From assembly GCF_020497125.1 (NCBI RefSeq), contig NW_025422919.1, positions 310,001 through 374,000 on the forward strand: DNA of 64,000 nt, written 5' to 3'. A model generated the notes under the pieces. The model ran no database searches. It was not told the origin of the DNA and saw only the letters and a list, made by a program, of their open reading frames with translations. This DNA comes from Mauremys mutica (lineage: Eukaryota > Chordata > Testudines > Geoemydidae). Shown piece after piece: positions 24,301 through 34,455 of this stretch. Positions within the stretch are counted from its first letter, which is position 1. Each line of letters starts with the position of its first letter. The translations under genes were made by a program, and so were the position numbers.

Positions 24301-27300
24301 GGCTTTGGGGAGTTGACTTTTAGCTCATTAGGGGTGAGATGGAGGATGGTGGTAAGAGCCGATTTGCATCCGGCATGCTTATTAGGAGGGGGCAAGGATG
24401 GGGTATATTCCTGTATACCTACATTCGGGTACCATTTCGGGGCCCCAGCAGTGGCCCCGCACCAGGAAACGCTTGGCCAGCAGCAGTCCTGTCTTATGGT
24501 TTGGTAGCCAGCTGAGCGCACGTCTGCTGATCTCAGCTGGGGCAGGATGATTTCAGGTCACGGTGGTGGATTGAAAACTGTAAAAACGGACACCTGAGGG
24601 GTTGCCTGGTCCTGCTTGCAGGCCAGGGGCCTCTGTAGGGCAGCATGCGATCTGTGTCCTGAGTAGTCATCCTGCCGAGGTGGAGTGAGCTGTGGCTCTG
24701 ACTTAGGGAGCAGCCTGCTTTGTCTCTCTCTGGTTTTGGCTCTGGTGTGGATACCCCTGAGCGACAGAGTGATACCAATGTAGGCCTGCAGTGTAGACCA
24801 GACCTTACAGCGCTTCAGGGAACCCGGCCAGTCTCGTTCATGGAGCACTGGTTGACTACCCTGGCAGGCAGATCCTCCATGTGCCACCATGCCCATAAAA
24901 GTCCCTCCTCAAAACTCACCTCTTCCATAAGAGAACAACCGCGGCCTGAAAACGCTGCTCCCGATCGGCTAAAAAAATGCACGTGCTGTATTATTTGTGT
25001 TACGCTGCCTCCCACCACGACCTGCTTTTTCGTCTCATCCACCTGTGATGTCTTTTAGCTTGGGGCAGGGATTCCCGCCTGCCTGGCATCTGGGCCCTCC
25101 GACAACTTAAATTGTTTATTAATAGCTTCGGTTTCTGGGTGATTCCTGGATGAGCCAATGGCAGGGGTTGACTCAGACCAGGGTCTCGGTCTCTCTCTCT
25201 CTTTCCTTTTTTTGGGAAACATTTCAAAAAGTCTCGATTTTATCCTGATGCGGAATGGGAACATTTTGGGGGGATAAATCTCAAAAAGTCTCACAAGACG
25301 AGAAAACCGTTTCCTGCCCGGCTCCAGGCATGCTATTGGTTAAGGCCTGGCCAAACTCGCCTACGGAGAGAGACTGAAAAGATTGGCACTGTTCACAATA
25401 GGAAGGAAGAAATAAGAACGTCCCTATGGGTCAGAGCAAAGGCCCATCTCGCCCCGTGTCCATTGCCAGCTGCCCCAGAGGGAAGGAACAGAACAGGGAA
25501 TCAAGTGACCCAGCCCCTGTCGCCCATTCCCAGCTTCTGGCAAACAGAGCGTCATGGCGTGGGGGGGAGTCAGGGCCCTGCACCCCCCTGTGATGGGCGG
25601 ATTTGACCTGGGAATGTTGCAGGGGGGTTACATTGGGAATGAGAAATAACCTGAGCCAGGAGGGGGGTTTGGAGAAATGACACCTTCTGCCTAGGGAGAC
25701 TGAACAAGGGGAGGACGGTTTCAGTTTGGGCTGGGGGGTGCAGCGCAGGGAACCCCAAGCTGGGGTCTGAGCTCCCTGAACCCCCAGAAGGACTTGATCG
25801 AGGGGTCCTGGCTGTGCCCACAAGCTCGGCTGTAGCCTGCGTTCCTGTTGTCCAATAAACCTTCTGTTTTACTGGCCGGCTGAGAGTCACTGTGAGTCCC
25901 AGGAAGAGGGGTGCAGGGCCGGACTCCCCCACACTCCGTGACACTCCCACTTCCTGCGATTTACCGTGACTCTCGGCCAGCCATTAGTTGCCAGGACACA
26001 GAGTGTCGGCCATTTATGCACACTGGAGACTTAAGAACTGCGTAGGGGAAACTGAGGCGCCCACACAGTATTCAGAGGAAACATTAAGAACAGTCCCACA
26101 GAGCCTAGGGGACACCCTCCCTGCGGATTCAAAATGGTTCAAAAGCAATCCTTTTCCAGACAATACCTTGCTAGCCTGTGGAACACCCCGCCACTGGACG
26201 TTACCGCGGCAGAGGAGGCAGCAATCTCTGTTAGAGATCGGCATGAGACCTACTGTAGGGGCAAAGAGGGGTTCTTGTACCTTCCTCTGAAAAGAGGATC
26301 CTGGGGTCTGATCCGGTCTGGCAATTCGTACGTTCTCTTTACCTCGTAGAGGTCCAGCTCTGCCGTCCGCAGGCCCGATGCCCAGACAGACGCAGGCTCC
26401 TGGCCCGCGCTGGCCATCCCGCAGGCTCTCCCCTCTCCTCGGGAGCTGTGTCGGAGGAGAAGCGGCCGGCTGAAACGAAGGAGACCGGCGAACGGCAGCG
26501 TGATGTCGGTCTGTTACCACCTGGAGGACCTGAAGAAAAGGCAAAGCAGCATTGATCAGTATGGAGCTGAATTTATCGGGCGGGCGGGCGGGCGGGTGTC
26601 TGTGGGAGGGGAATGAGTGGGATTTGGGTCGTTTCTCTGTTTCTGCACGGCACAGCGTCGGTCAATGCAGCGACACGCTCATGGCATTAAGGCGGAGGGC
26701 CGAGTAAAGCGATAAAACTCGCAGGCCTTGTCTGGATGTGTCTACCTTCACTTTGCAGCGCTGAGTTTCTGTTCCCCGGGACAGACTGCGGTCGAGTACC
26801 TTCCCTTTCTTAAAGTGAATCGGTTGAGCTCCTGGCGTCTCCCACTCTACGTTAAACCAATGCAACCCCCTGACTAAGTGGGTGTCCGTCTTCCCAGATT
26901 ACTGTACCCCGATTTGTCTTGCGTACCCCCAAGTTACACCTCACTTCAAAGCGACGTGCTTACAAAATCAGACGTACATTTCAGTGTATAGTCTATGGAG
27001 CTAGGGTGACCAGAACCACTGAAGTGATGGGGCAGAAAAGATTTGGAGGCCTGCGTCTCTTTCTGTCGGAAATCCCAAACCCTCCTTCGTGCCGTTGGCA
27101 AGCTGCGTTTGTTGCTGTTGAGTTCGAGGCTGTCATTTAATCAGTTGATTGTTATAATTAAATTGACTTGATTAACTCTCGATCGCCGTGGGTTTTAAAT
27201 CTGGCAAGCTAAGCAGCTTTGGCCAGGTTGGGCGTTTGGCGGGGTCGGGGCGTCGGTTTTCCCGTATCATTCGGGTTGCCAGTTTTGGTTGGAGATTTCA

Positions 27301-30300
27301 TCACATGACATCACCTTGAATTCAAGGTTCGTGTTTAATTCCTGGAGACCCTAGGCCGATCCTGGAGGGGTGGCCACCCAATTTATAACGCGTCAGGAGG
27401 TTATGTTGGTGAGCTCGCTGCAATATGCTGCTGTGCTGCAGGGAGCGGGGCGGGGGGTTCAGCAGGGTGCACCCTCCCCTGCCAGGCAGGGCTGACTATG
27501 ATCCCCCCGTGTGGTGCTAGGGGGTGCTCCGCTGCGGGGAATTGTCTCCCCGGACGTTTGTAAGAATGAAATAATCCCTGTGTTTTGAAGTCAGGTGTTA
27601 ATCTTCTTGTCCGGGCCAACTTCTAACCTGAGTAATTAAAGTTTCGGGTGACTTGATTGCAGTCTATCAGTCCCTACAAGGGGGGAACCAGTATTGAATA
27701 ACGAGCTCTTCAATCCGGCAGGGAAAGGTCGAACGCGGTCCCATGGCTGGCAGCGGAAGCTAGACACATTCAGACTGGATATAAGGCGTACGCTTTTAAC
27801 AGGGGGTGTAACTATCTGTCGGAACCGCTGACCCAGGGTCATGGCAGATTCTGCATCGCTGTCAATTTTTAAACCGAGATTGGATGTTTTCCTAAAAGTT
27901 CTGCTCTCGGGAATATTTCGGGGCAGGTCTCTGGCCTGGGTTATACAATGGTCACAGGGCCCCCAATCTCAGTTCTGGCCTCTGGGGCATAGTCATGTGT
28001 TTGCAAACACTGTGCTGTGTGCAGGCTGAAGAGGCTGAAATGGGGTGGATACGGATCCCCAGCCAGCTCTGAAGGGCTCGAAGGCGCCGCTGTCTCTCTA
28101 GCCGAAGAATTGCAAAGCGGAAGAGACCTGCTGAGCCGTTTGACCAAGCCAAGACCTTCCTGGCTCTGGGAAGAGGACTCCTTTGTTAGCTGCAGCGGCA
28201 GCGGGCAGGTGAGTGGGGTGTGTGGGTCACAAAGATGGGTGAATGAATGAGATTGGGGTTTTTTTCCCCCTAAATCTCTCCTGTTCACTGTGTGAGGTGC
28301 ACGGTTCGGTTTTTGTTCAGATGGAAAACAGTGGCATTCAAAAGTGTTGTCCTGCTCAGAACATGGGGAAATTCATGCTCCAGCCAGTCCTGTATCCTGT
28401 TCCCAATGGTGGAGCAAGAAACCCCACGGGAACCATATTCCTAACCTATTACTTGGGGATCGACTCGTGCCTTAGAGCCGGAGGAGTCATATCCCTTCCA
28501 AACCTCTTGCTTAGCTGGAAATCCTGATGAGTCTCACCCTGGATGTTCTCGTTACCCACCCGAATCCTGCTAATCATAGAAATGTTGGGCTGGAAAGCCG
28601 TCAGCTGAGGCAAGAAGCAATCCTGGACCATTTTGCAGGTTGTCTAACCTGTTCTTAATAACCTCCAGGGACGGGTAATCCACAGCCGCCCTAGGGAACT
28701 CGTTCCTGGGCTTAACGATCCTCAGAGTCAGACAGTTCTCCCGAATATCTAACCTAAATCTCCTTTGCTGAAAACGAAGCCACGTCCTCCTTGTCCTGTT
28801 CTCCGTGGACATGGAGAACAATTGATCACTATCCCTCTTTATAACATATTTGAAGATTATCTGGTCCCCACTCTCAGCCTAAAGGAGCCCCGGTCTTTGA
28901 ACTGTTCCTCATAGATCAGGTTTTCTAAAGCTTTTCTCATGTTTTGTGGCTGGGGGTCTCTCCAATTTCTCCACGTTTTTCTTAAAGTGTCACGCTCCAA
29001 ACCGGACTCGGTATTCCACCCGAGGCCTCGCCGGTGCCGAATAAACCAGAACAATGACCTCCGTATCTTGCACACAACCATAAGCCCTTGTCCTCAATGA
29101 GCTATTGTGGCAGTGAGTTACACAGGCTAATTGTGCCTTGTGTGGAGAAGTTTTTCCTCCGATCGGTTTTTAATTTGCGGCCTTCCAGTTGAATTGAATA
29201 GACCCCTTGTTCTTGTGTTATGGATAAATGAACGGAAGGGTTCAACCCTATTTCCCGTTCATCATTCTGTATAACTTTATTACCTCGAGTGCAGGGTGGG
29301 AAATGGTTTTCCCGTCCTGTGAGAATCTTTGAGGTTTTGTCAATTTTCCCTGTCCCAAATCACGACAAAAAGTCAAAATGTTTGCGAACGGAACAGCCGG
29401 GGGGGAAAAAAAATCAGCTTGGATCGGTTCAATCGAAATCTGTCCTTTCCGTCGTTCTGCAATTTTTCATTTTGATTTTAACTTTTTTTTTTTGCAATGA
29501 CAAATTAACGTCAATTTCAAAATAAAAAGTCACTTCAAACCTTCCTTTTTAAAATGTCAAAACAGCAGGTTTCCACGATTTCAAAGCTTTTTTCTCCCCC
29601 AAATTTTTTTTTCCAAAACAGGAAAATTTGTTGAAACTTTCCTAGCAAAAAGTTTCAATTTCAATTAATTGGCATTTTCCACCCCCAAAAAAATGTTTTT
29701 TTTTGAATCAACCAGGTGTAATCATGCCCCTTTGTATTCCTCTCGCGAGCTTTCCAAGTAGTTTTGTAAATATAGCCCTCTCTCGCCTCTGTGGATGACT
29801 TCACCCCCTCTCAAGCCTTCACACCCCTTAGAACCACAGGCCAGCGCAGCTCGAAAAGAGCAAGCCGCATCCCTTTCTGCCTCGGACGTCACCGACAGAA
29901 TGGGCCGCTCGGTCCCACTTGGCAAATCTGCCCCCTGATGATGTCGGAGGCAGAACAAACCCAGCTGGGCTTTCACATCCCAGGCAGTGGTTGGCCGATG
30001 AAAGCCACCGTTAGCACCTTCACTCCTAGAACGAGCAAATATTCTCTGGAAATCGGGTCCTTGTGCAGAAGTTAGTGGGAGGGCGGCCTTCTTACTGCCT
30101 CGGCATGGGGGCGGGCGGGGAGAGGGCTGGATTATCCGTTTACCCTCCGAGGATAAGGTACCGGACTCGGGCGTAGGCCGGCTGGGCTGGGAAGTATTAC
30201 GCTGGTAACCCTTTCTCTTTTCGTTCCTTGGCCCTCAGCGGAGCTGCAGCCCGGGAGAGCAGCCAGGGATCCCCGAGGGACGCCGGGGGGGCTCCTCCCT

Positions 30301-30388
30301 GGTGGCCACGGCAGACCGACCCCAGCCGCCGGGCAGGTGCCTGCCTCAGGAAGCCTTCTGGGGCTTTCGGTACCAGCCCGAAGAGTGA
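15324..30388 (+). CDS. INCA1: INCA1, inhibitor of CDK interacting with cyclin A1 (spliced)
   Basis: The proposed coding exons are 15,324-15,364, 16,761-16,832 (tentative), 19,883-19,925, 26,350-26,558, 28,025-28,208 and 30,239-30,388. They total 699 nt, which is 232 residues plus stop, close to the roughly 236 residues I recall for human INCA1. The core evidence is the YHLEDLKKRQSSI segment joined across an intron to QLKRLKWG, which matches the family's YHLEDL-RRQS-I and ELKK-QWG signature. All junction phases agree. In mammals INCA1 binds cyclin A1 and inhibits CDK2, restraining the cell cycle in the nucleus. The protein diverges fast outside this core. The position just upstream of CAMTA2 on the same strand matches mammalian gene order. 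First non-coding exons were not found. Confidence 0.72.
15486..15582. repeat. (GATA)n microsatellite
   Basis: Three runs of perfect 'gata' repeats are separated by 'gagggggtgggtgggg' spacers, in the first INCA1 intron. Confidence 0.95.
15766..15779 (+). promoter_or_regulatory. CTCF-like motif
   Basis: CCACCAGGTGGCAG fits the CTCF core consensus CCASYAGRKGGCRS at every position. It is a single site within an INCA1 intron. Occupancy is unknown. Confidence 0.5.
16246..16675 (-). mobile_element. CR1-like LINE fragment
   Basis: On the minus strand, 16,671 to 16,408 stays open and encodes MLEPRLKVAAQNFI, VQKRATKMMRGLDRLPYEER and RLGLFGLEPRRL, the conserved end of CR1-family reverse transcriptase. 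It continues into the 'cctgtggaactcctcgccg' region. It is truncated at both ends and lies immediately before the tentative INCA1 exon 2. Confidence 0.75.
16761..16832 (+). CDS. INCA1: Tentative INCA1 coding exon 2
   Basis: The acceptor 'ctttctccag' ends at 16,760 and a 'gtgtaag' donor follows 16,832. The 72-nt exon has phase 2 at both ends, as required between the flanking exons. It encodes PHPPASG, VPIPLQ and QWKN, loosely like the mammalian SPPPRLP, RPMPQ and FWKN tracts. It brings the total to 232 residues. A stronger 'gtaagc' donor two bases later would break the frame. Confidence 0.38.
17425..17560. mobile_element. MITE-like fragment
   Basis: 'ccaggtccactctag' at the left and 'cctagtgtggacgag' at the right form an imperfect inverted repeat. 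The interior has no coding capacity. Confidence 0.35.
17628..17765 (+). mobile_element. Core-SINE (MIR3-like) fragment
   Basis: 'atctcaaagcactgtacaag', a 'tgagggaggtatt' segment and 'gggaaactgaggcaccgag' occur in the order typical of amniote core-SINE tails. Confidence 0.5.
19145..19375 (+). mobile_element. tRNA-derived SINE fragment
   Basis: It contains 'tgcctcagtttccc', 'cagggactgcctctggct' and 'tacagcacccagcccagtgg', in the order of a common amniote SINE. A partial second copy of its tail lies near 25,060 ('ttggggcagggattccc'). Confidence 0.5.
19883..19925 (+). CDS. INCA1: INCA1 coding exon 3
   Basis: A strong acceptor 'tttctttctctttcag' precedes a 43-nt exon encoding PPWMEEYREASPLL, followed by donor 'gtacgt'. 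The mammalian protein has P-T-W-L-E-E then P-M-L-R here. The exon enters at phase 2 and leaves at phase 0, which fits the next exon beginning with an R codon. Confidence 0.62.
21360..22711 (+). pseudogene. Harbinger Myb/SANT-like protein remnant
   Basis: The frame near 21,470-21,700 shows MTERGHDRDTQQCRVKVK, then KAREANRRSG and CRFYKELDALLGG, the trihelix/Myb-SANT-like domain of Harbinger accessory proteins. The frame then shifts into an acidic tract (QEEEILDEDTEGDPEAED). After a donor 'gtaagt' at about 21,865 and an acceptor near 22,298, the C-terminal part resumes with AERLRRI and KEDFLREV and ends in a proline-rich tail. The frameshift at about 21,680 indicates loss of function. Confidence 0.7.
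22092..22116. repeat. (CA)n microsatellite
   Basis: A run of about ten 'ca' dinucleotides inside the Harbinger remnant. Confidence 0.9.
22888..23705 (-). pseudogene. Harbinger DDE transposase remnant
   Basis: On the minus strand, fragments read FGEGKSTVGVVL, CRAINRI, GFPRCGGAIDG, APDHLATEYIH, SMVLQALVDHRGRFTD and WSGKVHDARIF. These are the conserved blocks of PIF/Harbinger (HARBI1-like) nucleases, including the GAIDG aspartate and the V-D-H-R-G-R-F aspartate. They fall in at least two frames, and the C-terminal part is missing, so the enzyme is dead. Confidence 0.78.
24738..24812. mobile_element. MITE end fragment
   Basis: 'gtggatacccctgagcgac' followed by 'cagtgtagaccagacctta' resembles the terminal part of a common turtle MITE. 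Only one end is visible. Confidence 0.35.
25405..25550 (-). mobile_element. CR1-like LINE 3' terminus
   Basis: The left edge 'aataagaacgtccctatgg' and 'gtcagagcaaaggcccatc' are the reverse complement of the terminal 3' UTR of the turtle CR1-like family, continuing through 'gccccagagggaaggaac'. No coding part remains. Confidence 0.55.
25588..25944 (+). mobile_element. Probable solo LTR
   Basis: The segment starts TG ('tgtgatgggcgg') and ends CA ('ctccgtgaca'). It carries an AATAAA at about 25,853 followed by a T-rich stretch, and includes 'agaaggacttgatcg' and 'gagagtcactgtgag', which I associate with turtle LTR retroelements. No internal region or partner LTR is seen. A clear target duplication is not visible. 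Confidence 0.5.
26350..26558 (+). CDS. INCA1: INCA1 coding exon 4 (YHLEDL core)
   Basis: The acceptor 'ctctttacctcgtag' precedes a 209-nt exon open throughout, entering at phase 0 and ending at phase 2 with donor 'gtatgg'. It encodes LPSPRELCRRRS, KRRRPANGS and the conserved YHLEDLKKRQSSID. The basic R/K run before the core is also present in mammals. An internal alternative acceptor at 26,373 would break the phase. Confidence 0.72.
26576..26596. repeat. (GGGC)n microsatellite
   Basis: Five 'gggc' repeats lie just after INCA1 exon 4. Confidence 0.85.
26885..27000 (-). mobile_element. Unclassified interspersed repeat, copy B
   Basis: 'gacgtgcttacaaaatcag' and 'cttgcgtacccccaagttac' match the reverse complement of the repeat at 11,200-11,465. 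The comparison within the window supports a dispersed repeat of unknown class. Confidence 0.45.
27640..27995 (+). mobile_element. LINE (CR1-family) 3' fragment
   Basis: The end of the reverse transcriptase region is recognisable ('ggcagattctgcatcgctg', 'aaaccgagattggatgtttt'), followed by the 3' end 'ctggcctgggttatacaa'. It stops only about 30 bp upstream of INCA1 exon 5. Confidence 0.6.
28025..28208 (+). CDS. INCA1: INCA1 coding exon 5
   Basis: The acceptor 'ctgtgtgcag' and donor 'gtgagt' bound a 184-nt open exon. It completes a Q codon and encodes LKRLKWGGYGSPASSE, matching the mammalian ELKKAQWGSSGAASE. It then continues through an acidic, tryptophan-containing stretch (PSWLWEEDSF) and ends at phase 0. 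Confidence 0.75.
28565..29285 (-). mobile_element. CR1 LINE 3' region(s)
   Basis: The left edge 'aatcatagaaatgttgggc' is the reverse complement of a CR1 3' end. Minus-strand frames encode RRFRLDIREN, IVKPRNEFPR and PSLEVIKNRLD, a standard CR1 C-terminal signature. A second CR1-like piece continues from about 29,090 ('ttgtgtggagaagtttttcc'). Confidence 0.7.
29290..29720. other. AT-rich intron stretch
   Basis: Runs of A and T, including several 'tttttttt' tracts, lie between LINE debris and INCA1 exon 6. No gene is seen. Confidence 0.6.
30239..30388 (+). CDS. INCA1: INCA1 terminal coding exon
   Basis: A very good acceptor 'tcgttccttggccctcag' opens a frame at phase 0, as required. The frame runs 49 codons to TGA at 30,386-30,388 and ends with AFWGFRYQPEE. 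The mammalian protein ends with N-P-W-G-M-E-L and a terminal acidic pair. The similarity is limited, but length, phase and position fit. No clear AATAAA follows; the first candidate is ATTAAA at 32,185. Confidence 0.52.
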   Translation, partial: RSCSPGEQPGIPEGRRGGSSLVATADRPQPPGRCLPQEAFWGFRYQPEE

Positions 30389-32888
30389 TCGTGAAGTGCT
30401 CAGCGTGGGGGGGCTATCACCCACGCACGCTTGCAGCAGGCCTTATATTGAAACTGGATTCACTCCCCTCTCCTGATATCCGGCGACGGGAAAGCGACCC
30501 CCCCCCCCACGCCCCTCCGAGCGCCTGCTTGGTTCCTGGTTATTGACTGTTTCGTGCCTTGGTTTTTGGTTGGGGTTTTTGTTTTTTGGGCAAGGAAAGC
30601 AACCGCTTCCGTCCTGATGCTCTCTGTGGGCTTTCGGGACCCGGCTCCGTAGCCAGAAAGACGCCGGCAGGATTGTTTCCATAGTGATTCAGCGCGAGCA
30701 GAAAAGAAGAGGGGGCTGCCTGTATTCCCCCGCACCTACCTATCGGAGGGGGGGTTTTAGTTAGCAAAGGCTTCGAGAGCGAAGCCACCCAGGCAACGGT
30801 GCCGAAGCAAATCTGCTGCCTTCCGCGCCTGGGAAGGATGAGCCACCCTGGCGCGCGATGAAACGGTCTCGAAGCCGTGTCCCCCGGCCGCCGTCCCCAC
30901 CCGAAATACTCAGATAAGCCTCCAGCACCTGGGCTGAAGTTTGGCTCCGTCTCGCGGCCCCGGGTGGAAGGCTGCGTTGGCCAGTGGGAGCCTACCCTCT
31001 GGTGTCGTGGGAGACAGCGGGGAAAGGCAAAAGCCATGGGTGGCACGGTCCCGGGACGCTCGGCGACGCTTCTCTTCTCCCCACCAAGAGCCGTCCAGGT
31101 GAGGTAAGTGCGGAGCGGGGCACCGAGGGGAGAGGCGATCCCGCTGGCTTTCCCCAAACCATCGTGTCAGGGAGAGCGGGGTGCGAATCTGGACCTCCGG
31201 CCAGTTCCCCCTGTCCCTAGTTTCGGGGTAATGAATTATAAATCAGCCTTGAGGAAACACCTTGAGCCCATGGGAACCAAACGCCTGATCCTCCGGCGCT
31301 CTTTGGAAAACCCACACCCCCCTCCTGGCTCATTTCGGAAGGCCGATGTGACTGGAAACAGCGAGGGTGAAATTCAGTCGTTCCCGGTTAATTTCCCCGC
31401 CAGAACAATCAGGGTTCTTACCCGACTGACAGTCCCGGTGGCTGGCTTTTCGTTTCGCTAATTCAGAAAAACCCCACGGCAAACTTTGAATGATACCATC
31501 TCTTTGAGGGTTTTGTTACGGAAACAAGCTATATTCTTTCCCGGGAATGTACCCCCGCTTTGTGCAAGGACGGTGGCGGGGTGAGGTTCAGCCAGTATTG
31601 GCACCCGACTCTTCCAGCGCCGCAGGAGAAAAAGCCCAGGCTCTCGGCAATGTTCAGACCGTCTGTTGTCACGGCAAAAACGGTCAGCGTTGGGCTTCTG
31701 AAGGCGTCACATCCTAGCCGGCTGCGACTAGTCTCTCTGGATGTACCAGCTGTTTGGTGTGAGGGGTTTGTGGTCTGGTCCTGTGTCATGAGCTCATGTG
31801 CAGTAATATCGGAGGCCAGTAACGAACATAAGCCCACGCTTAATTCGATGTCCAGCCCTGAGTGGAAATACCTAGCTGAATCCAGGCCCAAATGATTCAT
31901 GTTTTTACCGTTCCACAGCATTTAGTGTGTATTTTTTGAAGTTAACAAGAGAGATCCGTTGTTCAAACTATAGGAGACGTGACCCTAAAGGTTTACTGGA
32001 TAAATCCTTCGTTTATCTCGCGGTCGAGTGACCCTACGCGAAATCCGTGCTAGAATTCTGGTCTCGACGTTGCTGCTTTTCGATGCCTCCGGCTTAGCTC
32101 AGCTTGTCTCGAAAGGTTCTTCCGACAGGGGTTGTCCTCTCCTGCCTTCGTTGTGGGAAGTGCAGCTTCTTTATAATCCGCGCTATTAAACGAAGTGGAA
32201 ACACTTGGCCGTGTTTACATTTTTTCCCCCTCAAAAGAGCGTTGTGGAAAGAAGCTGAAATAGGACAGAGCCAAATTTCTGCCATGGTAGCACCTCTCGG
32301 GGGGCCCCGTTGTGCCGGGTGCTGCGGAGACACAGAGCGGGAGAGGGGGGAGCTCGTCGGCACAGGCCCCGACAAAAGGTGAGCAGGGAAATAGAGAGGA
32401 AGGGACTTGTTCCAGGTCACGCAGCGGTTCAGTGGCAGAAACCCGGCAGCCTGGCTACCAAGCCAGTGTCGCTACCCACTGGGCCATGCTGCCTTTCTCC
32501 CCGCTCTTGCTTTTTGCTTGTTCAGGGTCTGAGTTTCTCCTTCGTGGAGGGGCCCGCGCTCCACCGCTGATGTGAAGGTGGACGTGGTGCGGCGGGCGAG
32601 TGACCCTTTCAGAACCCGGCCCGGCCATGCACCAGCGAAGGCCCGAGTGCGAAAGAGCAGGGCCGGGTTTCTCCTCGGGGCTGCAAACGATCGTGGCCCT
32701 GAGATTTCCCGTTCGCGAGGCCTCGCTGTCTCCCGAGCTGCTCCGCGGGGGCTGAAGAAAGTGATCCCAGCATCAAAGGAGGGTTCGGATTAAATTTACG
32801 AGCGGTGGAGATACCTGGGGTAACTCAGATCCGCATCCTCTCGTTCGAACTCTGGCTCCAGCGCAATGTTCGCCTGGAAGAGCCGCCT
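30389..32888. other. INCA1 3' UTR/intergenic
   Basis: No recognisable exons are present. Around 32,290-32,490 a MIR-like SINE is read in reverse ('ttccaggtcacgcagcgg', 'ctacccactgggccatgctg'). Confidence 0.5.
32285..32495 (-). mobile_element. MIR-like SINE fragment
   Basis: 'ggtcacgcagcggttcagtgg', 'cagaaacccggcagcctgg' and 'cactgggccatgctgcc' occur in the order of a reverse-oriented core-SINE. Confidence 0.5.
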
Positions 32889-33013
32889 GGGGTGACCAGA
32901 TGTCCTGATTTTATAGGGACAGTCCCGCTATTTGGGGCTTTTTCTTATATAGGCTCCTATTACCCCGCCACCACCTGTCCCAATTTTTCACATTTGCCGT
33001 CTGGTCACCCTAG
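32889..33013. mobile_element. Short inverted-repeat element (MITE), copy 3
   Basis: This is the best-preserved copy. 'ggggtgaccagatgtcctga' at the left and 'gccgtctggtcaccctag' at the right are inverted repeats around a 'cttatataggctcctatt' core. Confidence 0.75.
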
Positions 33014-33786
33014 ATCCGCCTCTGCCGAGAGTGCCGGGAGCCGGCCGCGAGGGTGGGGGATTTGAACGGGGGGGCCGCTTTGGTTTGCAGGCGGCAGGGT
33101 GTGGCGAGAACGGCCCATCCTGGGCCTCATTGACCTTCTGGGAGGACTCGTTCTCCTAAATCACTTGCGTGGGTTTGAAAACGCGGTAAACCCTGCCGTA
33201 AAACGAGGATCCTCGGGTTCTCCCCCACCTCGCTGCTCCACATCCCGCTCTCCCCGGCAGGGTCTGTTCCTGGCTATGGGGCTGGGCCGTGCCCGGCACA
33301 AGGGGGTTCCCCGATCTCAGTCGGGGCTCTGGGCAGCACCCACCAAGCCAGGCAGGCAAACAAAAATTCAGCCGGGCCTTGGTGAGGCTGTGAAATGCTG
33401 CTGAGCTGCTGCACAGGGCTCGCGGCCCGGAGGAGCCAGGAACGCGAGTTTCTTGGGTGGGAATTTCTTTTTCTCCCGCGGCGCGGCGGGGGGTCAGTCG
33501 GGCCCAGATTCCCTTTCCTGCGGGGTCAGATTCATGGCGGAAGCTGCCAACGCATGGTAGGGGGCACAAAGGGATGCCAGTTACTCCAGGGTGGCAGTGG
33601 TTTCCTCCGGGCACCACCAGCCTTTGGGGCTTGTCGAAAAACGCACCACACCGAACACCCCAAGGAAACGCACGAGGGGATCGGAACCAGGCGCGGAGCA
33701 TGGCTGGTAAAAGTGCCGCTTCCCTCATCCGACTCAGCCTTCCTGCTCGATCCCTGCGGAGAGGGGAAAATTCCCCACCGAGACCC
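33014..33786. other. Intergenic spacer
   Basis: No exon, RNA gene or named repeat was recognised between the MITE and the 31/39-bp array. Confidence 0.5.
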
Positions 33787-34455
33787 ATACGCCGCGGTCC
33801 GTACGGCTGGGTCCCACCGCGACCCACGTGCCGCGGTCCGTACGGCCGGGCCCTATAGAGAACAAGGTCCATACGGCCGGGCCCTATAGAGAACAAGGTC
33901 CATATGGCCGGGCCCTATAGAGAACCATGCTCTGTGGTCCATACGGCCGGGCCCTATAGAGAACAAGGTCCATACGGCCGGGCCCTATAGAGAACCATGC
34001 TCCGTGGTCCATACGGCCGGGGCCTATAGAGAACAAGGTCCATACGGCCGGGCCCTATAGAGAACAAGGTCCATACGGCCGGGCCCTATAGAGAACCATG
34101 CTCCGTGGTCCATACGGCCGGGCCCTATAGAGAACAAGGTCCATACGGCCGGGCCCTATAGAGAACCATGCTCCGGGGTCCATAGGGCCGGGCCCCATAG
34201 AGAACAAGGTCCATACGGCCGGGCCCTATAGAGAACAAGGTCCATACGGCCGGGCCCTATAGAGAACCATGCTCCGTGGTCCATAGGGCCGGGCCCCATA
34301 GAGAACAAGGTCCATACGGCCGGGCCCTATAGAGAACCATGCTCTGTGGTCCATACGGCCGGACCCCATAGAGAACAAGGTCCATACGGCCGGGCCCTAT
34401 AGAGAACCATGCTCCGTGGTCCATACGGCCGGGCCCCATAGAGAACCACGCGCCG
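33787..34455. repeat. 31/39-bp minisatellite next to CAMTA2 promoter, about 18 units
   Basis: Units read 'ccatacggccgggcccta' then 'tagagaac'. They end either in 'aaggt' (31 bp) or in 'catgctccgtggt' (39 bp). The two types alternate. Degenerate units continue to about 34,520, inside the CpG-rich promoter of CAMTA2. Confidence 0.93.
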
